Counted from the first letter of the stretch, positions 18,135 to 26,437 are shown. The stretch: DNA of 64,000 bases from AC-32 sp038237925 (GCA_038237925.1 JBBRYF010000001.1:296516-360515); one strand, 5' to 3'. Notes: generated by a model from the letters alone, not told the origin. Made by a program: numbers and translations.

Positions 18135-18854
18135 ATGTCGCAGGCGCTGCTACTCGCCGAGGCCGAGCCGGGAACTCGGGAGTTTCTCGAGCGGCACCTG
18201 GCGAGCGACGGCTTCGCCGTGGTTGGCGTCGATGCGGGGCGCGAGGCGCTCGAGCTCGTCGAGCGGGAGCGGCCCGACCTCGTGCTCGTCGGCGGTCTGC
18301 CCGATGCGCCGGCGCTCGAGGTCTGCCGCGTCCTGCGCGAGGGCGAGCCGGGTCGCTCGTGGGACCGAGACGTGCCCGTGATCGTGCTCGGCGAGGCGCG
18401 GGCCGACGCCGTCGACCGCGTCCACGCCTTCGAGCGCGGCTGCGACGACTTCCTTCCGCGGCCGTTCCACTACGAGGAGCTCGTCGCGCGGATCCACGCG
18501 GTCCTGAGGCGAACGCAGCCCGGGCTCCGGGAGCGGCTGGCGGCCGGTCCGCTCGCGGTCGATCGAGCAACGCGCCGCGTCACCGTCCACGGCCTCCCGG
18601 TTGCGCTCGCCGCGAAGGAGTACGAGCTGCTGGTGAAGCTCGCCACCCAGCCGACGCGGGTCTTCACGAAGGACGAGCTGCTGCGCGACGTCTGGGGCTT
18701 CCGGTCGGTTGGACGAACGAGGACGCTCGACTCGCACGCCTCTCGCCTGCGCCGCAAGCTCGGCCACGCCGGGGCGGAGGACTGCGTCCTCAACGTCTGG
18801 GGGGTCGGCTACCGCCTGCTCGCCGCCTACGAGGAGGTGCGTCGCACGGCCTGA
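18135..18854 (+). CDS. Orphan OmpR-type regulator with degenerate receiver
   Basis: 239 residues. The C-terminal winged helix is standard (LAAKEYELLVKLA, TRTLDSHASRLRRKL, WGVGYRLL). The receiver-like N-terminus has lost the phosphorylation residues: the Asp position reads Gly in LVLVGGLPD (~53), the switch Thr is Gly (VIVLGEA), and the conserved Lys is Arg109 in FLPRPFHYEEL. The N-terminal acidic cluster is reduced to AEAEP. No kinase gene is adjacent. Likely a regulator that works without phosphorylation (pseudo-receiver type) or is controlled by ligand or protein binding. Target unknown. Confidence 0.88.
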   Translation: MSQALLLAEAEPGTREFLERHLASDGFAVVGVDAGREALELVERERPDLVLVGGLPDAPALEVCRVLREGEPGRSWDRDVPVIVLGEARADAVDRVHAFERGCDDFLPRPFHYEELVARIHAVLRRTQPGLRERLAAGPLAVDRATRRVTVHGLPVALAAKEYELLVKLATQPTRVFTKDELLRDVWGFRSVGRTRTLDSHASRLRRKLGHAGAEDCVLNVWGVGYRLLAAYEEVRRTA

Positions 18855-18876
18855 GCCGAGGCGTTACCCTCGCGGC

Positions 18877-19092
18877 ATGGACGACGCCGTCCGCGTGACG
18901 ACCGCTCCCGGGGAGCCGGAGGCCGAGGCCTACTGCCAGCTCCTGCGCCAGAACGGGATCGAGTGCGCGCACCGGCTCACGCCTGAGGAGGACTCGGCGT
19001 TCGAGAACTTCGGCGGGGAGGGCGGTATACGCGAGATCCTCGTGCGTCCTGCCGATCTCGAACGGGCGCGCGAGCTCCTGAACGAGCAGTAA
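18877..19092 (+). CDS. DUF2007-like small protein
   Basis: 71 residues from ATG 18877. Begins VRVTTAPGEPEAEAYCQLLRQNGI and ends with ILVRPADLERARELL, the layout of the small DUF2007 (putative signal-transducing) family: a ferredoxin-like beta-alpha-beta unit in which LVRPADLERA is the typical end. Cytoplasmic, no known reaction. It lies 22 bases after the orphan regulator and may be co-transcribed with it. Confidence 0.7.
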   Translation: MDDAVRVTTAPGEPEAEAYCQLLRQNGIECAHRLTPEEDSAFENFGGEGGIREILVRPADLERARELLNEQ

Positions 19093-19123
19093 CCGTCCGC
19101 CGCGGCGCCTACCGTGAAGCGGC

Positions 19124-19609
19124 GTGGCGCCGCCCCGAGAACACATGGAGCACCACGGCACCTTCGGCCAGGACGCCTTCGGGCGCGGGGCCGAGCACGC
19201 GGCCCGCTTCTTCGGCACGCCGAAGTACATCGTCGGGCAGACGATCATGGTCATCATCTGGGTCGCCCTCAATGCGGCCGCGGTCAGCTTTCGCTGGGAT
19301 CCGTACCCGTTCATCCTGCTCAACCTCGCGTTCTCGACCCAGGCGGCCTACGCTGCGCCGCTGATCCTGCTCGCCCAGACGCGTCAGGCCGAGCGCGACA
19401 AAGTCGCGGTCGACAAGGCCGAGCGGAGGCACGAAGAGGCCGAGCGCCGGGCCGCCGAGCGCATCGCGGCCCTGAGGACGGAGACGAGCAAGCTCGAGCG
19501 CCTGCTCGACTCGAATACGAAGCTCACGCAGCAGGACAAGGAGCTGACCGAGCAGATCGCCGCGCTGACGCGCGAGATCCACGCCAAGGTCACTTCAGCG
19601 AAGGGTTGA
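19124..19609 (+). CDS. DUF1003-family membrane protein
   Basis: 161 residues if GTG 19124 is used; ATG 19145 (after HM) is equally plausible. Two membrane helices in the conserved DUF1003 arrangement (TIMVIIWVALN, then DPYPFILLNLAFSTQAAYAAPLILLAQ-TRQ), followed by a long charged coiled coil (KAERRHEEAERRAAERIAAL through LTEQIAALTREI). Inner-membrane protein of unknown function. The 3' end overlaps the convergent ogt gene by 20 bases. Confidence 0.82.
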   Translation: MAPPREHMEHHGTFGQDAFGRGAEHAARFFGTPKYIVGQTIMVIIWVALNAAAVSFRWDPYPFILLNLAFSTQAAYAAPLILLAQTRQAERDKVAVDKAERRHEEAERRAAERIAALRTETSKLERLLDSNTKLTQQDKELTEQIAALTREIHAKVTSAKG

Positions 19610-20162
19610 TCGCGCCCTCCAGCTCGAGCAGCAGCCGCTTGCGATCGAGCCCGCCTGCATAGCCGACGAGTGAGCCCGTCGAGCCGACGACGCGGTGGCA
19701 CGGAAGGACGATCGGCACCGGGTTCCGGTTCATCACCGTCCCGACGGCGCGAGCGGCGCGGGGGCGGCCGGCCTTTGCCGCGAGTGCGCCATACGTCGTC
19801 ACCTCGCCGTAGGGCACGCGAGCGAGCTGGTCGAGCACCGCCCGGCCGAACTCGCGTGCCGGGCGCAGATCGACCTCGAGCTCAAAGTCGCGCCGCGTGC
19901 CGGCGAAGTACTCGTCGAGCTGGCGGCGAGCCTCGTCGGTCGGCCGGGGCGAGCGCAGCACGCGAGAGCCGAAGAGCCGGGCGAGCCGCTCGGCCTCCGT
20001 GTCCGGGTCCGCGTCGTAGTGGATCTCGCACACGCCGCGGTCGGTGACGGCCACGAAGAGCCGCCCGACCGGCGTGTCGTGCTGCTCGTAGGCGACGTCG
20101 AGCAGCCCCTCTTCGGCGGCCGCATCGCGGAAACGGCGGTCGAGCTCGGCGGAAACGGTCAT
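19590..20162 (-). CDS. ogt: Methylated-DNA--protein-cysteine methyltransferase
   Basis: 190 residues from ATG at 20162. The active-site Cys lies in VLPCHRVVGSTG, followed by LVGYAGGLDRKRLLLELE, and the DNA-binding helix region is VPYGEVTTYGALAAKAGRPRAARAVG. The N-terminal half (TPVGRLFVAVTDRGVCEIHY) matches the Ogt/MGMT fold. It takes the methyl group from O6-methylguanine onto its own Cys. The start overlaps the stop of the upstream ECF sigma gene (ATGA, 20159-20162), so the two are translationally coupled. The surrounding open frame extends further upstream but that part belongs to the sigma gene. Confidence 0.95.
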   Translation of the reverse strand: MTVSAELDRRFRDAAAEEGLLDVAYEQHDTPVGRLFVAVTDRGVCEIHYDADPDTEAERLARLFGSRVLRSPRPTDEARRQLDEYFAGTRRDFELEVDLRPAREFGRAVLDQLARVPYGEVTTYGALAAKAGRPRAARAVGTVMNRNPVPIVLPCHRVVGSTGSLVGYAGGLDRKRLLLELEGAINPSLK

Positions 20163-20626
20163 GGGGATTCCTTTCGTCGGAGGCGACGCACGCCGGACGA
20201 CGCAGCCTGTCGAGCGGCCTCGGACGACGAGCCGAGTGCCGATCCGATCTCCTCGTAGCTGAGGTCGTAGCCGTAGCGGAGGAAGACCGCGGCGCGCTCC
20301 TTCTGTGGCAGCTCGGCGGTTAGACGGCGGAGCTCCTCGTAGGGCAGAGGCTCGTCGACGGACTCCAGATCCGGGATCTCGGCGGAGGTCACGCGCCGGC
20401 GCCGCAGCGCGTCGATCGCCACGTTGTGCGCGATCTGGAGCGTCCAGGCGCGTAGGTGTCGCCCGTGCTTCAGCGTCGGGTAGGCGCGCAGCGCGCGCAG
20501 AAAGGTCTCCTGGAAGGCGTCGTCGGCGCCGTCGCGGCCGAGCATCCCCCTGAGCTGTGCGAGCACGGGCCCCTGCTGCTCCTCGTAGAACCGCTCGAAC
20601 GGGGGGACCGTCACGACTTCCATCAT
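20159..20626 (-). CDS. ECF-type RNA polymerase sigma factor
   Basis: About 155 residues from tandem ATG codons at 20626/20623. Region 2: FERFYEEQQGPVLAQLRGML, DAFQETFLRALRAYP and the promoter-melting segment RAWTLQIAHNVAIDALRRR. Region 4: LPQKERAAVFLRYGYDLSYEEIGSALGSSSEAARQA, the sigma-70 HTH. No anti-sigma gene is visible; the next gene, coupled by ATGA, is ogt. Divergent from a DUF1345 membrane protein 44 bases away. Likely controls itself and ogt, though the target promoter is not recognisable by eye. Confidence 0.9.
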   Translation of the reverse strand: MMEVVTVPPFERFYEEQQGPVLAQLRGMLGRDGADDAFQETFLRALRAYPTLKHGRHLRAWTLQIAHNVAIDALRRRRVTSAEIPDLESVDEPLPYEELRRLTAELPQKERAAVFLRYGYDLSYEEIGSALGSSSEAARQAASSGVRRLRRKESP

Positions 20627-20670
20627 TCCTACAAACGCCGGCCGCCGCCCGCGTGTGAGACGGCGCTGCC

Positions 20671-21330
20671 ATGCTTGCCGCGATGGCCTCCTCGAAACGC
20701 CAGGGATTCGCCGCGAAGCGCACGGTGGTCGGCCTCGCACTTGCCGCCGTCACGCTGGCGGCCGCGCTTCTCGCGGGGGCGCCGTGGCCGGTGGCCACTT
20801 CGGGCGCCTGGGGTGTCGCGGCGCTCGTGATCACCGCGTCGATCTGGCTGCGCATCGCCCGCATGGACGCGAAGCAGACGAAAGCAAACGCACGCGCCGA
20901 GGACTTCTCGCGCGCGACATCGGATCTCGTCGTGCTCGCGGCCAGCCTCGCCAGCCTGATCGCGATCGGCTACACGCTGCTCGAGGCGAGCAGCCGTCAC
21001 GGTGCAGCCAAGGCGCTGATGATGCTGCTCGCAGTCGCCGTCGTCGCGCTCTCGTGGACGACAGTTCACACGCTCTTCACCGTCCGCTACGGCGACCTCT
21101 ACTACGGCGACCCGGTCGGCGGCATCGACTTCAACGACGACGACCCGCCGGACTACCGCGACTTCGCCTACCTCGCGTTCACGATCGGCATGACCTTCCA
21201 GGTCTCGGACACGAACCTCTGCACGAAGACGATGCGTCGTACCGCAACCCGCCACGGGCTCCTCTCCTTCGTCTTCGTGTCCGTGATCTTCGCGCTCACG
21301 ATCAACTCGGCGGCCTCGCTCCTGCAGTAA
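20671..21330 (+). CDS. DUF1345-family membrane protein
   Basis: 219 residues (ATG 20671; ATG 20683 also possible). Five or so membrane helices (RTVVGLALAAVTLAAALLAG, GVAALVITASIWLRIA, DLVVLAASLASLIAIGYTLL, AAKALMMLLAVAVVALSW and a C-terminal one). The motif TVHTLFTVRYGDLYY, the DPPDYRDFAYLAFTIGMTFQVSDTN block and the C-terminal FVFVSVIFALTIN are characteristic of DUF1345. Inner membrane, function unknown. It sits between the ECF sigma gene (divergent) and mraZ. Confidence 0.85.
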   Translation: MLAAMASSKRQGFAAKRTVVGLALAAVTLAAALLAGAPWPVATSGAWGVAALVITASIWLRIARMDAKQTKANARAEDFSRATSDLVVLAASLASLIAIGYTLLEASSRHGAAKALMMLLAVAVVALSWTTVHTLFTVRYGDLYYGDPVGGIDFNDDDPPDYRDFAYLAFTIGMTFQVSDTNLCTKTMRRTATRHGLLSFVFVSVIFALTINSAASLLQ

Positions 21331-21340
21331 TTCGTCCTCG

Positions 21341-21397
21341 TGGGACGCGGGGGTTGCGGTGTGGGGGATTGTGGTTTAAAGTGGGGCGCAGTGGAGC
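21341..21397 (+). promoter_or_regulatory. Candidate MraZ operator/promoter of the dcw cluster
   Basis: Four GTGG[GTA] units begin at 21361, 21371, 21381 and 21391, exactly 10 bases apart, and a further TGGG lies at 21341. MraZ is known to bind direct TGGGN repeats with 10-base period ahead of its own gene, so this fits autoregulation. A possible core promoter is TTGCGG (21354-21359), 17 bases, then TAAAGT (21377-21382), which would place the repeats over the -10 and start site. Confidence 0.7.
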
Positions 21398-21832
21398 ATG
21401 CTGCTAGGCGAGTTTGAACACACGATCGATGACAAGAACCGCCTCACGCTACCGGCCAAGTTTCGCCAGGCGCTGTCCGGCGGTCTCGTCATCACGCGCG
21501 GTATGGACGGGTGTCTCTACTGCTATCCCCAGGCGGGCTGGGAGCGGCTCGTCGAAGGGCGTCTCGCCGGGCTCGACCCGCTCAGCCGGGAGGGCCGCAT
21601 GATGCACCGGCACTTCTTCGCGGGCGCATCGGAGGCCGAGCCCGACAAGCAGGGCCGCGTACCGGTGCCGGCCTCGCTCGCCAATGAAGCCGGCCTCAAG
21701 CGTGAAGTCGTGGTCGCCGGAGTGGGCGACCGTCTGGAGATCTGGGACCGCGCCGCCTGGCGCGCACACGTCAAGGAGTTCGAAGGGAGTGCAGAGGATG
21801 TTGCCGAACGTCTTGCGTCCCAACGCGACTGA
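21398..21832 (+). CDS. mraZ: Transcriptional regulator MraZ
   Basis: 144 residues. Starts with the standard MLLGEFEHTIDDKNRLTLPAKFR and repeats the fold in the second half (DKQGRVPVPASLANEAGL), giving two AbrB-like SpoVT domains. Forms a ring that binds DNA repeats and represses or tunes the dcw operon; the repeats just upstream fit this. First gene of the cell-wall/division cluster, overlapping rsmH by 35 bases. Confidence 0.97.
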   Translation: MLLGEFEHTIDDKNRLTLPAKFRQALSGGLVITRGMDGCLYCYPQAGWERLVEGRLAGLDPLSREGRMMHRHFFAGASEAEPDKQGRVPVPASLANEAGLKREVVVAGVGDRLEIWDRAAWRAHVKEFEGSAEDVAERLASQRD

Positions 21833-22766
21833 TCACGTCCCGGTCCTCGCCGACGAGGTGCGTGAGGCGCTCGCCGTGCAGCCGGGCGAGACCGTCGTCG
21901 ACGCCACCTTCGGCGCGGGAGGCCATTCGGAGCTGCTCGCGGCCGACCTGCGCGGCAGCGGCAAGCTGATCGCGATCGACCGCGACCCGTCGGTGCGCCC
22001 CTACTTCGAGAGCATGCGCAAGCGCACCGGCGTGCAGGGCCGGTTCCTGCGTGGCGAGTTCTCCGACGTGCTCGAGCAGCTCGCCGGGAACGACGTGCGC
22101 GCGGACGCCGTCGTCTTCGACCTCGGCGTCTCCTCGATGCAGATCGATTTGCCCGAGCGCGGATTCTCGTACCGCACCGATGCGCCGCTCGACATGCGCA
22201 TGGACCCGGCCTCGGAGCTGTCGGCGCGCGAGCTCGTCAACGAGTCGGGCGAGCGCGAGCTGACGCAGATCTTCCGCGAGTACGGCGAGGAGCGTTACGC
22301 GCGGCCGATCGCCCGCTCGATCGTGCGCCGGCGGCGCGAGCAGCCCTTCGAGCGCACGGGCGAGTTGGTCGACACGATCAAGGCGGCGATCCCGGCCCCG
22401 GCCCGGTTCGGCGAAGGTCACCCGGCGAAACGCGTCTTCCAGGCTCTGCGCATCGCGGTAAACGACGAGCTCGGCTCGCTCGAGGCGGCGCTGCCGGCGG
22501 CGCTCGAGATGCTGCGTCCGGGCGGACGGATCGCGGTGATCAGCTTCCACTCGCTCGAGGACCGGATCGTGAAGCGCTTCCTGCGTGCCCGCGAGAAGGG
22601 CTGCACCTGCCCGCCCGACTTCCCGGTCTGCGTCTGCGGCAACGAGCCCGATTTGCGCGCGCTCTCGCGCCGGCCGATCAAGCCGTCGCCGGGCGAGCTC
22701 GCAGCGAACCCGCGTGCGTCCTCGGCGCGACTGCGCGCCGCCGTGAAGACCGGAGACGAGGAGTAG
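21798..22766 (+). CDS. rsmH: 16S rRNA (cytosine-1402-N4) methyltransferase
   Basis: 322 residues from ATG 21798, inside the end of mraZ. Conserved blocks: HVPVLADEVREAL, SAM-binding VVDATFGAGGHSELL, IAIDRDP, VVFDLGVSSMQID, GFSYRTDAPLDMRMD, IAVISFHSLEDRIVKRF, and a C-terminal CTCPPDFPVCVCG cluster. Methylates C1402 of 16S rRNA. It is the second dcw gene in most bacteria. The start gives the expected N-terminus only a few residues longer than the family core. Confidence 0.96.
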   Translation: MLPNVLRPNATDHVPVLADEVREALAVQPGETVVDATFGAGGHSELLAADLRGSGKLIAIDRDPSVRPYFESMRKRTGVQGRFLRGEFSDVLEQLAGNDVRADAVVFDLGVSSMQIDLPERGFSYRTDAPLDMRMDPASELSARELVNESGERELTQIFREYGEERYARPIARSIVRRRREQPFERTGELVDTIKAAIPAPARFGEGHPAKRVFQALRIAVNDELGSLEAALPAALEMLRPGGRIAVISFHSLEDRIVKRFLRAREKGCTCPPDFPVCVCGNEPDLRALSRRPIKPSPGELAANPRASSARLRAAVKTGDEE

Positions 22767-22770
22767 CGCC

Positions 22771-23148
22771 ATGGCTTCCTGGAGCGACGCCGCCCCTGCG
22801 CTTCCTTCGCCTCGTCAGCGGTCTCGGCCACGCCTGGAGGCCCGTCCGAAACGGCGCCCGCGCGCCCGCCGCGGCGTCGCCGGCGGCGTTGTCTGGATTG
22901 CCGTCGTCGCGGTCCTGCTCGCCGGGGTGGTCGCGCTCAACGTCGCCGTTCTCCGCCTGAACATGCAGGTCGACTCACTCGACACCCAGCGCGCCCAGCT
23001 GCGTGCGGAGAAGCAGGCGCTCGCCTCGCAGCTCTCGATGGCAGCCGCTTCGCCGCGCATCCAAGCTCAAGCCCAAACGCGCTTCGGCCTCGTGGCCGCC
23101 AACCCAGCTGAGACGACGTACGTGCGGCTGGGGCCGCGGACGCGGTGA
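22771..23148 (+). CDS. ftsL: FtsL-like cell division protein
   Basis: 125 residues. A basic cytoplasmic region (RPRLEARPKRRPRARRG), one membrane helix (VVWIAVVAVLLAGVVALNVAVL, ~40-62), then a short coiled coil (LNMQVDSLDTQRAQLRAEKQALASQL) and a C-terminal FGLVAANPAE segment, the architecture of FtsL/DivIC. Sequence is poorly conserved in this family, so the call rests on architecture and position between rsmH and ftsI. The stop overlaps the GTG of ftsI. Confidence 0.82.
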   Translation: MASWSDAAPALPSPRQRSRPRLEARPKRRPRARRGVAGGVVWIAVVAVLLAGVVALNVAVLRLNMQVDSLDTQRAQLRAEKQALASQLSMAAASPRIQAQAQTRFGLVAANPAETTYVRLGPRTR

Positions 23149-24848
23149 GCGCGAAGGTCGCCAACCGCCGCATCCGTCTCCTCCTCGCCGTCTTCGTCCT
23201 CGCCTTCGGCGCAACCTTCTTGCGCGCCGCGTGGCTTCAGGGTGTCCGCGCCTCCTCGTTCGGCCGGCTTGCGTCGAGCCAGCACAGCGAGGACGTCGTC
23301 GTCCCCGCAGCGCGCGGGACGCTCTACGACCGCGGCGGCGTGCAGCTCGCGATCGGCGAGCAGGCGCAGACGGTCTTCGCCGACCCGCCGCACGTGACCG
23401 ATCCGCAGGGCGAGGCGGGCACGGTGGCGCGGATCATGCGGCTCGACCCCAACGCTGTCTACCGCACGCTGTCCGACCGGTCGCGCGGGTTCGTCTACGT
23501 GGCACGCAAGGCCGACCCGGCCCTCGTCGCGAAGCTCGCGCGGAAGGATCTGCCCGGCCTTGGCTTCTACGCCGAGGAGAAGCGGTTCTACCCGCAGTTC
23601 AACCTCGCCTCGCAGGTGCTCGGCTACGCGGGCGTCGACAACCGTGGCCTCGCGGGCCTGGAGCTCTCGCTCGATCGCGAGCTCGCCGGGCGGCCGGGGA
23701 AAGAGCGGATCATCAAGGACGCAGCCGGCCAGGCGATCGACACCATCGTCTCGCGCGCCGCGCGCGACGGCCAGGACGCGTACCTCACGCTCGACCACAC
23801 GATTCAGGCGAACGCGCAGGCCGTGCTCCGCGACACCGTGCTCCACTGGCACGCGAAGAGCGCGACCGCGATCGTGCTCGACCCCGCGACCGGCGCCGTG
23901 CGCGCGATGGTCGTCGCTCCGGGCTTCGACGCCAATCGCTATCCGGAGGTCTGGCGCATGCTGCAGCGGAACCGCGCGGTGACGGACACGTATGAGCCCG
24001 GCTCGACGTTCAAGCTGGTCACGGTTGCGGGCGCGCTGTCGGAGCGGCTCGTCTCGCCGTCGACGCGCTTCACGCTCCCGTACGAGATTCACGTGGCGGA
24101 CCGGCGGATCCACGACGCCGAGCCGCGCGGCACCGAGACGATGAGCGTGGCGGAGATTCTCTCCCGGTCGTCCAACGTCGGCGCGATCACGATCGCCGAG
24201 CGGCTGACGCAGCATCACCTTGCTCACTGGATTGGGCGCTTCGGCTTCGGCAAGCGGACCGGGATCGACTTCCCCGGCGAGAGCCCGGGCATCGTGCCTC
24301 CCGAGAATCAGTGGTCCGGCTCCTCGATCGGGAACATCCCGATCGGGCAGGGCATCGCGGTCACGCCGATCCAGGTGGCGTCCGCGTACGCCGCGATCGC
24401 CAACCGCGGCATGTGGGTGCGCCCGCACCTCGTCGACCACATCGGCGACGGCAACACCGTGCGCCCGGCCAGGCGCCGTGTCGTCACGCCCTGGGTCGCG
24501 TCCCAGGTGATGGGGATGCTGAAGAACGTCGTCGCCGAGGGAACGGGAACGCTCGCAGCGGTGCCGGGCTACCAGGTCGCCGGCAAGACGGGCACGGCCT
24601 CGAAGGTCAACGCGCAGGGCGGCTACTCCGACTCGCGCTACGTGGCGTCGTTCGTGGGCATCGTGCCCGCCTCGCGACCGCGGCTCGTGATCCTCGTCTC
24701 GGTGGACGAGCCCAAGGGCGCGATCTGGGGCGGAACGGTCGCCGCGCCGGCCTTCGCTCAGATCGCGAAGTTCGACCTCCAGTACCTGGACGGCGGCGTG
24801 CAGCCCGACGCGCCCGCGACGACAACCTCGACCCCTAGCGTCCCCTAG
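23145..24848 (+). CDS. ftsI: Septal peptidoglycan transpeptidase, penicillin-binding protein
   Basis: 567 residues, GTG start overlapping the FtsL stop (GTGA). One N-terminal membrane helix, the pedestal domain beginning ARGTLYDRGG, then the transpeptidase domain with SxxK at Ser287 (PGSTFK), SxN at ~342 (SRSSNVG) and KTG at ~481 (AGKTGTA). No PASTA repeats. Cross-links septal peptidoglycan with the FtsW polymerase encoded downstream. Its stop codon lies inside dispersed repeat copy A. Confidence 0.96.
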   Translation: MSAKVANRRIRLLLAVFVLAFGATFLRAAWLQGVRASSFGRLASSQHSEDVVVPAARGTLYDRGGVQLAIGEQAQTVFADPPHVTDPQGEAGTVARIMRLDPNAVYRTLSDRSRGFVYVARKADPALVAKLARKDLPGLGFYAEEKRFYPQFNLASQVLGYAGVDNRGLAGLELSLDRELAGRPGKERIIKDAAGQAIDTIVSRAARDGQDAYLTLDHTIQANAQAVLRDTVLHWHAKSATAIVLDPATGAVRAMVVAPGFDANRYPEVWRMLQRNRAVTDTYEPGSTFKLVTVAGALSERLVSPSTRFTLPYEIHVADRRIHDAEPRGTETMSVAEILSRSSNVGAITIAERLTQHHLAHWIGRFGFGKRTGIDFPGESPGIVPPENQWSGSSIGNIPIGQGIAVTPIQVASAYAAIANRGMWVRPHLVDHIGDGNTVRPARRRVVTPWVASQVMGMLKNVVAEGTGTLAAVPGYQVAGKTGTASKVNAQGGYSDSRYVASFVGIVPASRPRLVILVSVDEPKGAIWGGTVAAPAFAQIAKFDLQYLDGGVQPDAPATTTSTPSVP

Positions 24849-24932
24849 TACGGTTCGCCCGGCCTCCTCCCCAAGGCGATCGTAACGCGTGGAGGCGCAC
24901 GTGTCAGTCACAGAAGTGTCATAAAAGTGCTG
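24839..24932 (-). repeat. Dispersed intergenic repeat, copy A
   Basis: Read on the minus strand: CTGACA (24907-24902), 17 bases, TACGAT (24884-24879), then a G-rich leader and GGGCGAACCGTACT, reaching into the last codons of ftsI. On the plus strand the first ~37 bases from AGTACGGTTCG are almost identical to copies B (42.9 kb) and C (60.9 kb). If it is a promoter, it fires antisense to ftsI, not into murE. Confidence 0.75.
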
Positions 24933-25000
24933 CAAACGGGCGGTTCTGTAGATTCGCGAGGTAGCGGCTTCGGCTGCGGGCCGCGCTAGACTCGCGCCGC

Positions 25001-26437
25001 ATGGACATCGAGCTCCTGATCGCCGCGCTCGCGCCCGTCGAGGTCGTCGGCCGCGCTCCGGTCGAGATCGAGGACTTGGCGTACGACGCTCGCGCCGCAG
25101 GCCCCGGCAGCCTCTACTTCTGCGTGCCGGGAACGCGCGCCGACGGGCACGACTTCGCGCCGGAGGCGGTGGCGAACGGCGCTGTGGCGCTCGTCGTCCA
25201 GCGGCCGCTCGAGCTGCCGGTGCCGCAACTCGTCGTCGAGGACGTGCGCCGCGCGATGCCTGCCGCGGCCGACGAGTTCTTCGAGCGACCGACGGAGAAG
25301 CTCGAGGTCACCGGCGTCACCGGCACGAACGGCAAGACGACGACGGCGTTCCTGCTCTACGCGATCCTCGCTGCCGCGGGCCGGCGCCCGGGCCTGCTCG
25401 GCACGATCGAGAGTCGCGTCGGGGGCGAGCGGCGCCCAGCGATCCGCACGACGCCCGAGGCGATCGACCTCCAACGCGACTTCCGCGAGATGCTCGACGC
25501 GGGCGACCGCAGCGCGGCGGTCGAGGCCACCTCGCACGGCTCGGAGCTCGGGCGCCTCGATCGCGTCCGCTTCAGCGCGCTCGTCTTTACGAACCTGACC
25601 CAGGACCACCTCGACTTCCACGGGACGCTCGACCGCTACTTCGACGCGAAACGCCGTCTCTTCACCGAGGCGCGCCCGCCGGCTGCCGTCAACGTCGGCG
25701 ACGAGCACGGCCGGCGCCTCGCCGAAGAGCTTCGCGGCCACAACGAGTTGCTCACGTTCGGGCTCGCCGACGACGCGGACCTACGCGCCGAGGACCTGGA
25801 CATCGGTCCGCGCGGAGCACGCTTCCGGGCCGGCGGGATCGAGCTCGAGACGCGCCTGCGCGGCCGCTTCAACGTCGAGAACGTGCTCGGTGCGGTCGCG
25901 GCCGCCCGGCTGCTGGGGATCGCCGACGATGCGATCGCGTACGGCGTCAGCGAGCTTCGCGGTGTCCCCGGCCGGTTCGAGGCGGTCGACGAGGGACAGC
26001 CCTTCGCCGTTCTCGTCGACTATGCGCACACGCCCGACTCGCTCGAGAACGTCCTCCGCACCGCCCGCGACCTCGCGCAGGCCCGAGTGATCTGCGTCTT
26101 CGGCTGTGGCGGCGACCGCGACCGCGGCAAGCGCCCGCTGATGGGCCGCATCGCGACCGAGCTCGCCGACCTCGCGATCGTCACCTCGGACAACCCGCGC
26201 AGCGAGGAGCCGGACTCGATCATCGCGGAGATCCTCGAGGGAGCTCCTGGGGCCGAGGTCGAGGCCGACCGGCGCGAGGCGATCGCTCGCGCGATCGGCG
26301 CCGCGGGCGAGGGCGATGTCGTCGTGATCGCCGGCAAGGGGCACGAGCAAGGCCAGCAGTTCGCCGACCGCACGATCCCGTTCGACGACCGCGAGGTTGC
26401 GCGCGAGGTGCTGAAGCGGCTCGGAGCACCGGCGTGA
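25001..26437 (+). CDS. murE: UDP-N-acetylmuramoyl-tripeptide synthetase (meso-DAP adding)
   Basis: 478 residues, ATG start. Mur ligase domains in order: N-terminal UDP-sugar domain (VEIEDLAYDARAAGPGSLYFCVPG), central ATPase with P-loop VTGTNGKTTTAFLL and NLTQDHLDFHG, and the C-terminal ligand domain with DYAHTPDSLENVL, FGCGGDRDRGKRPLM and DNPRSEEP. The DNPR motif marks enzymes adding meso-diaminopimelate, so the wall is predicted to be of that type. The stop overlaps the start of murF. Confidence 0.96.
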   Translation: MDIELLIAALAPVEVVGRAPVEIEDLAYDARAAGPGSLYFCVPGTRADGHDFAPEAVANGAVALVVQRPLELPVPQLVVEDVRRAMPAAADEFFERPTEKLEVTGVTGTNGKTTTAFLLYAILAAAGRRPGLLGTIESRVGGERRPAIRTTPEAIDLQRDFREMLDAGDRSAAVEATSHGSELGRLDRVRFSALVFTNLTQDHLDFHGTLDRYFDAKRRLFTEARPPAAVNVGDEHGRRLAEELRGHNELLTFGLADDADLRAEDLDIGPRGARFRAGGIELETRLRGRFNVENVLGAVAAARLLGIADDAIAYGVSELRGVPGRFEAVDEGQPFAVLVDYAHTPDSLENVLRTARDLAQARVICVFGCGGDRDRGKRPLMGRIATELADLAIVTSDNPRSEEPDSIIAEILEGAPGAEVEADRREAIARAIGAAGEGDVVVIAGKGHEQGQQFADRTIPFDDREVAREVLKRLGAPA

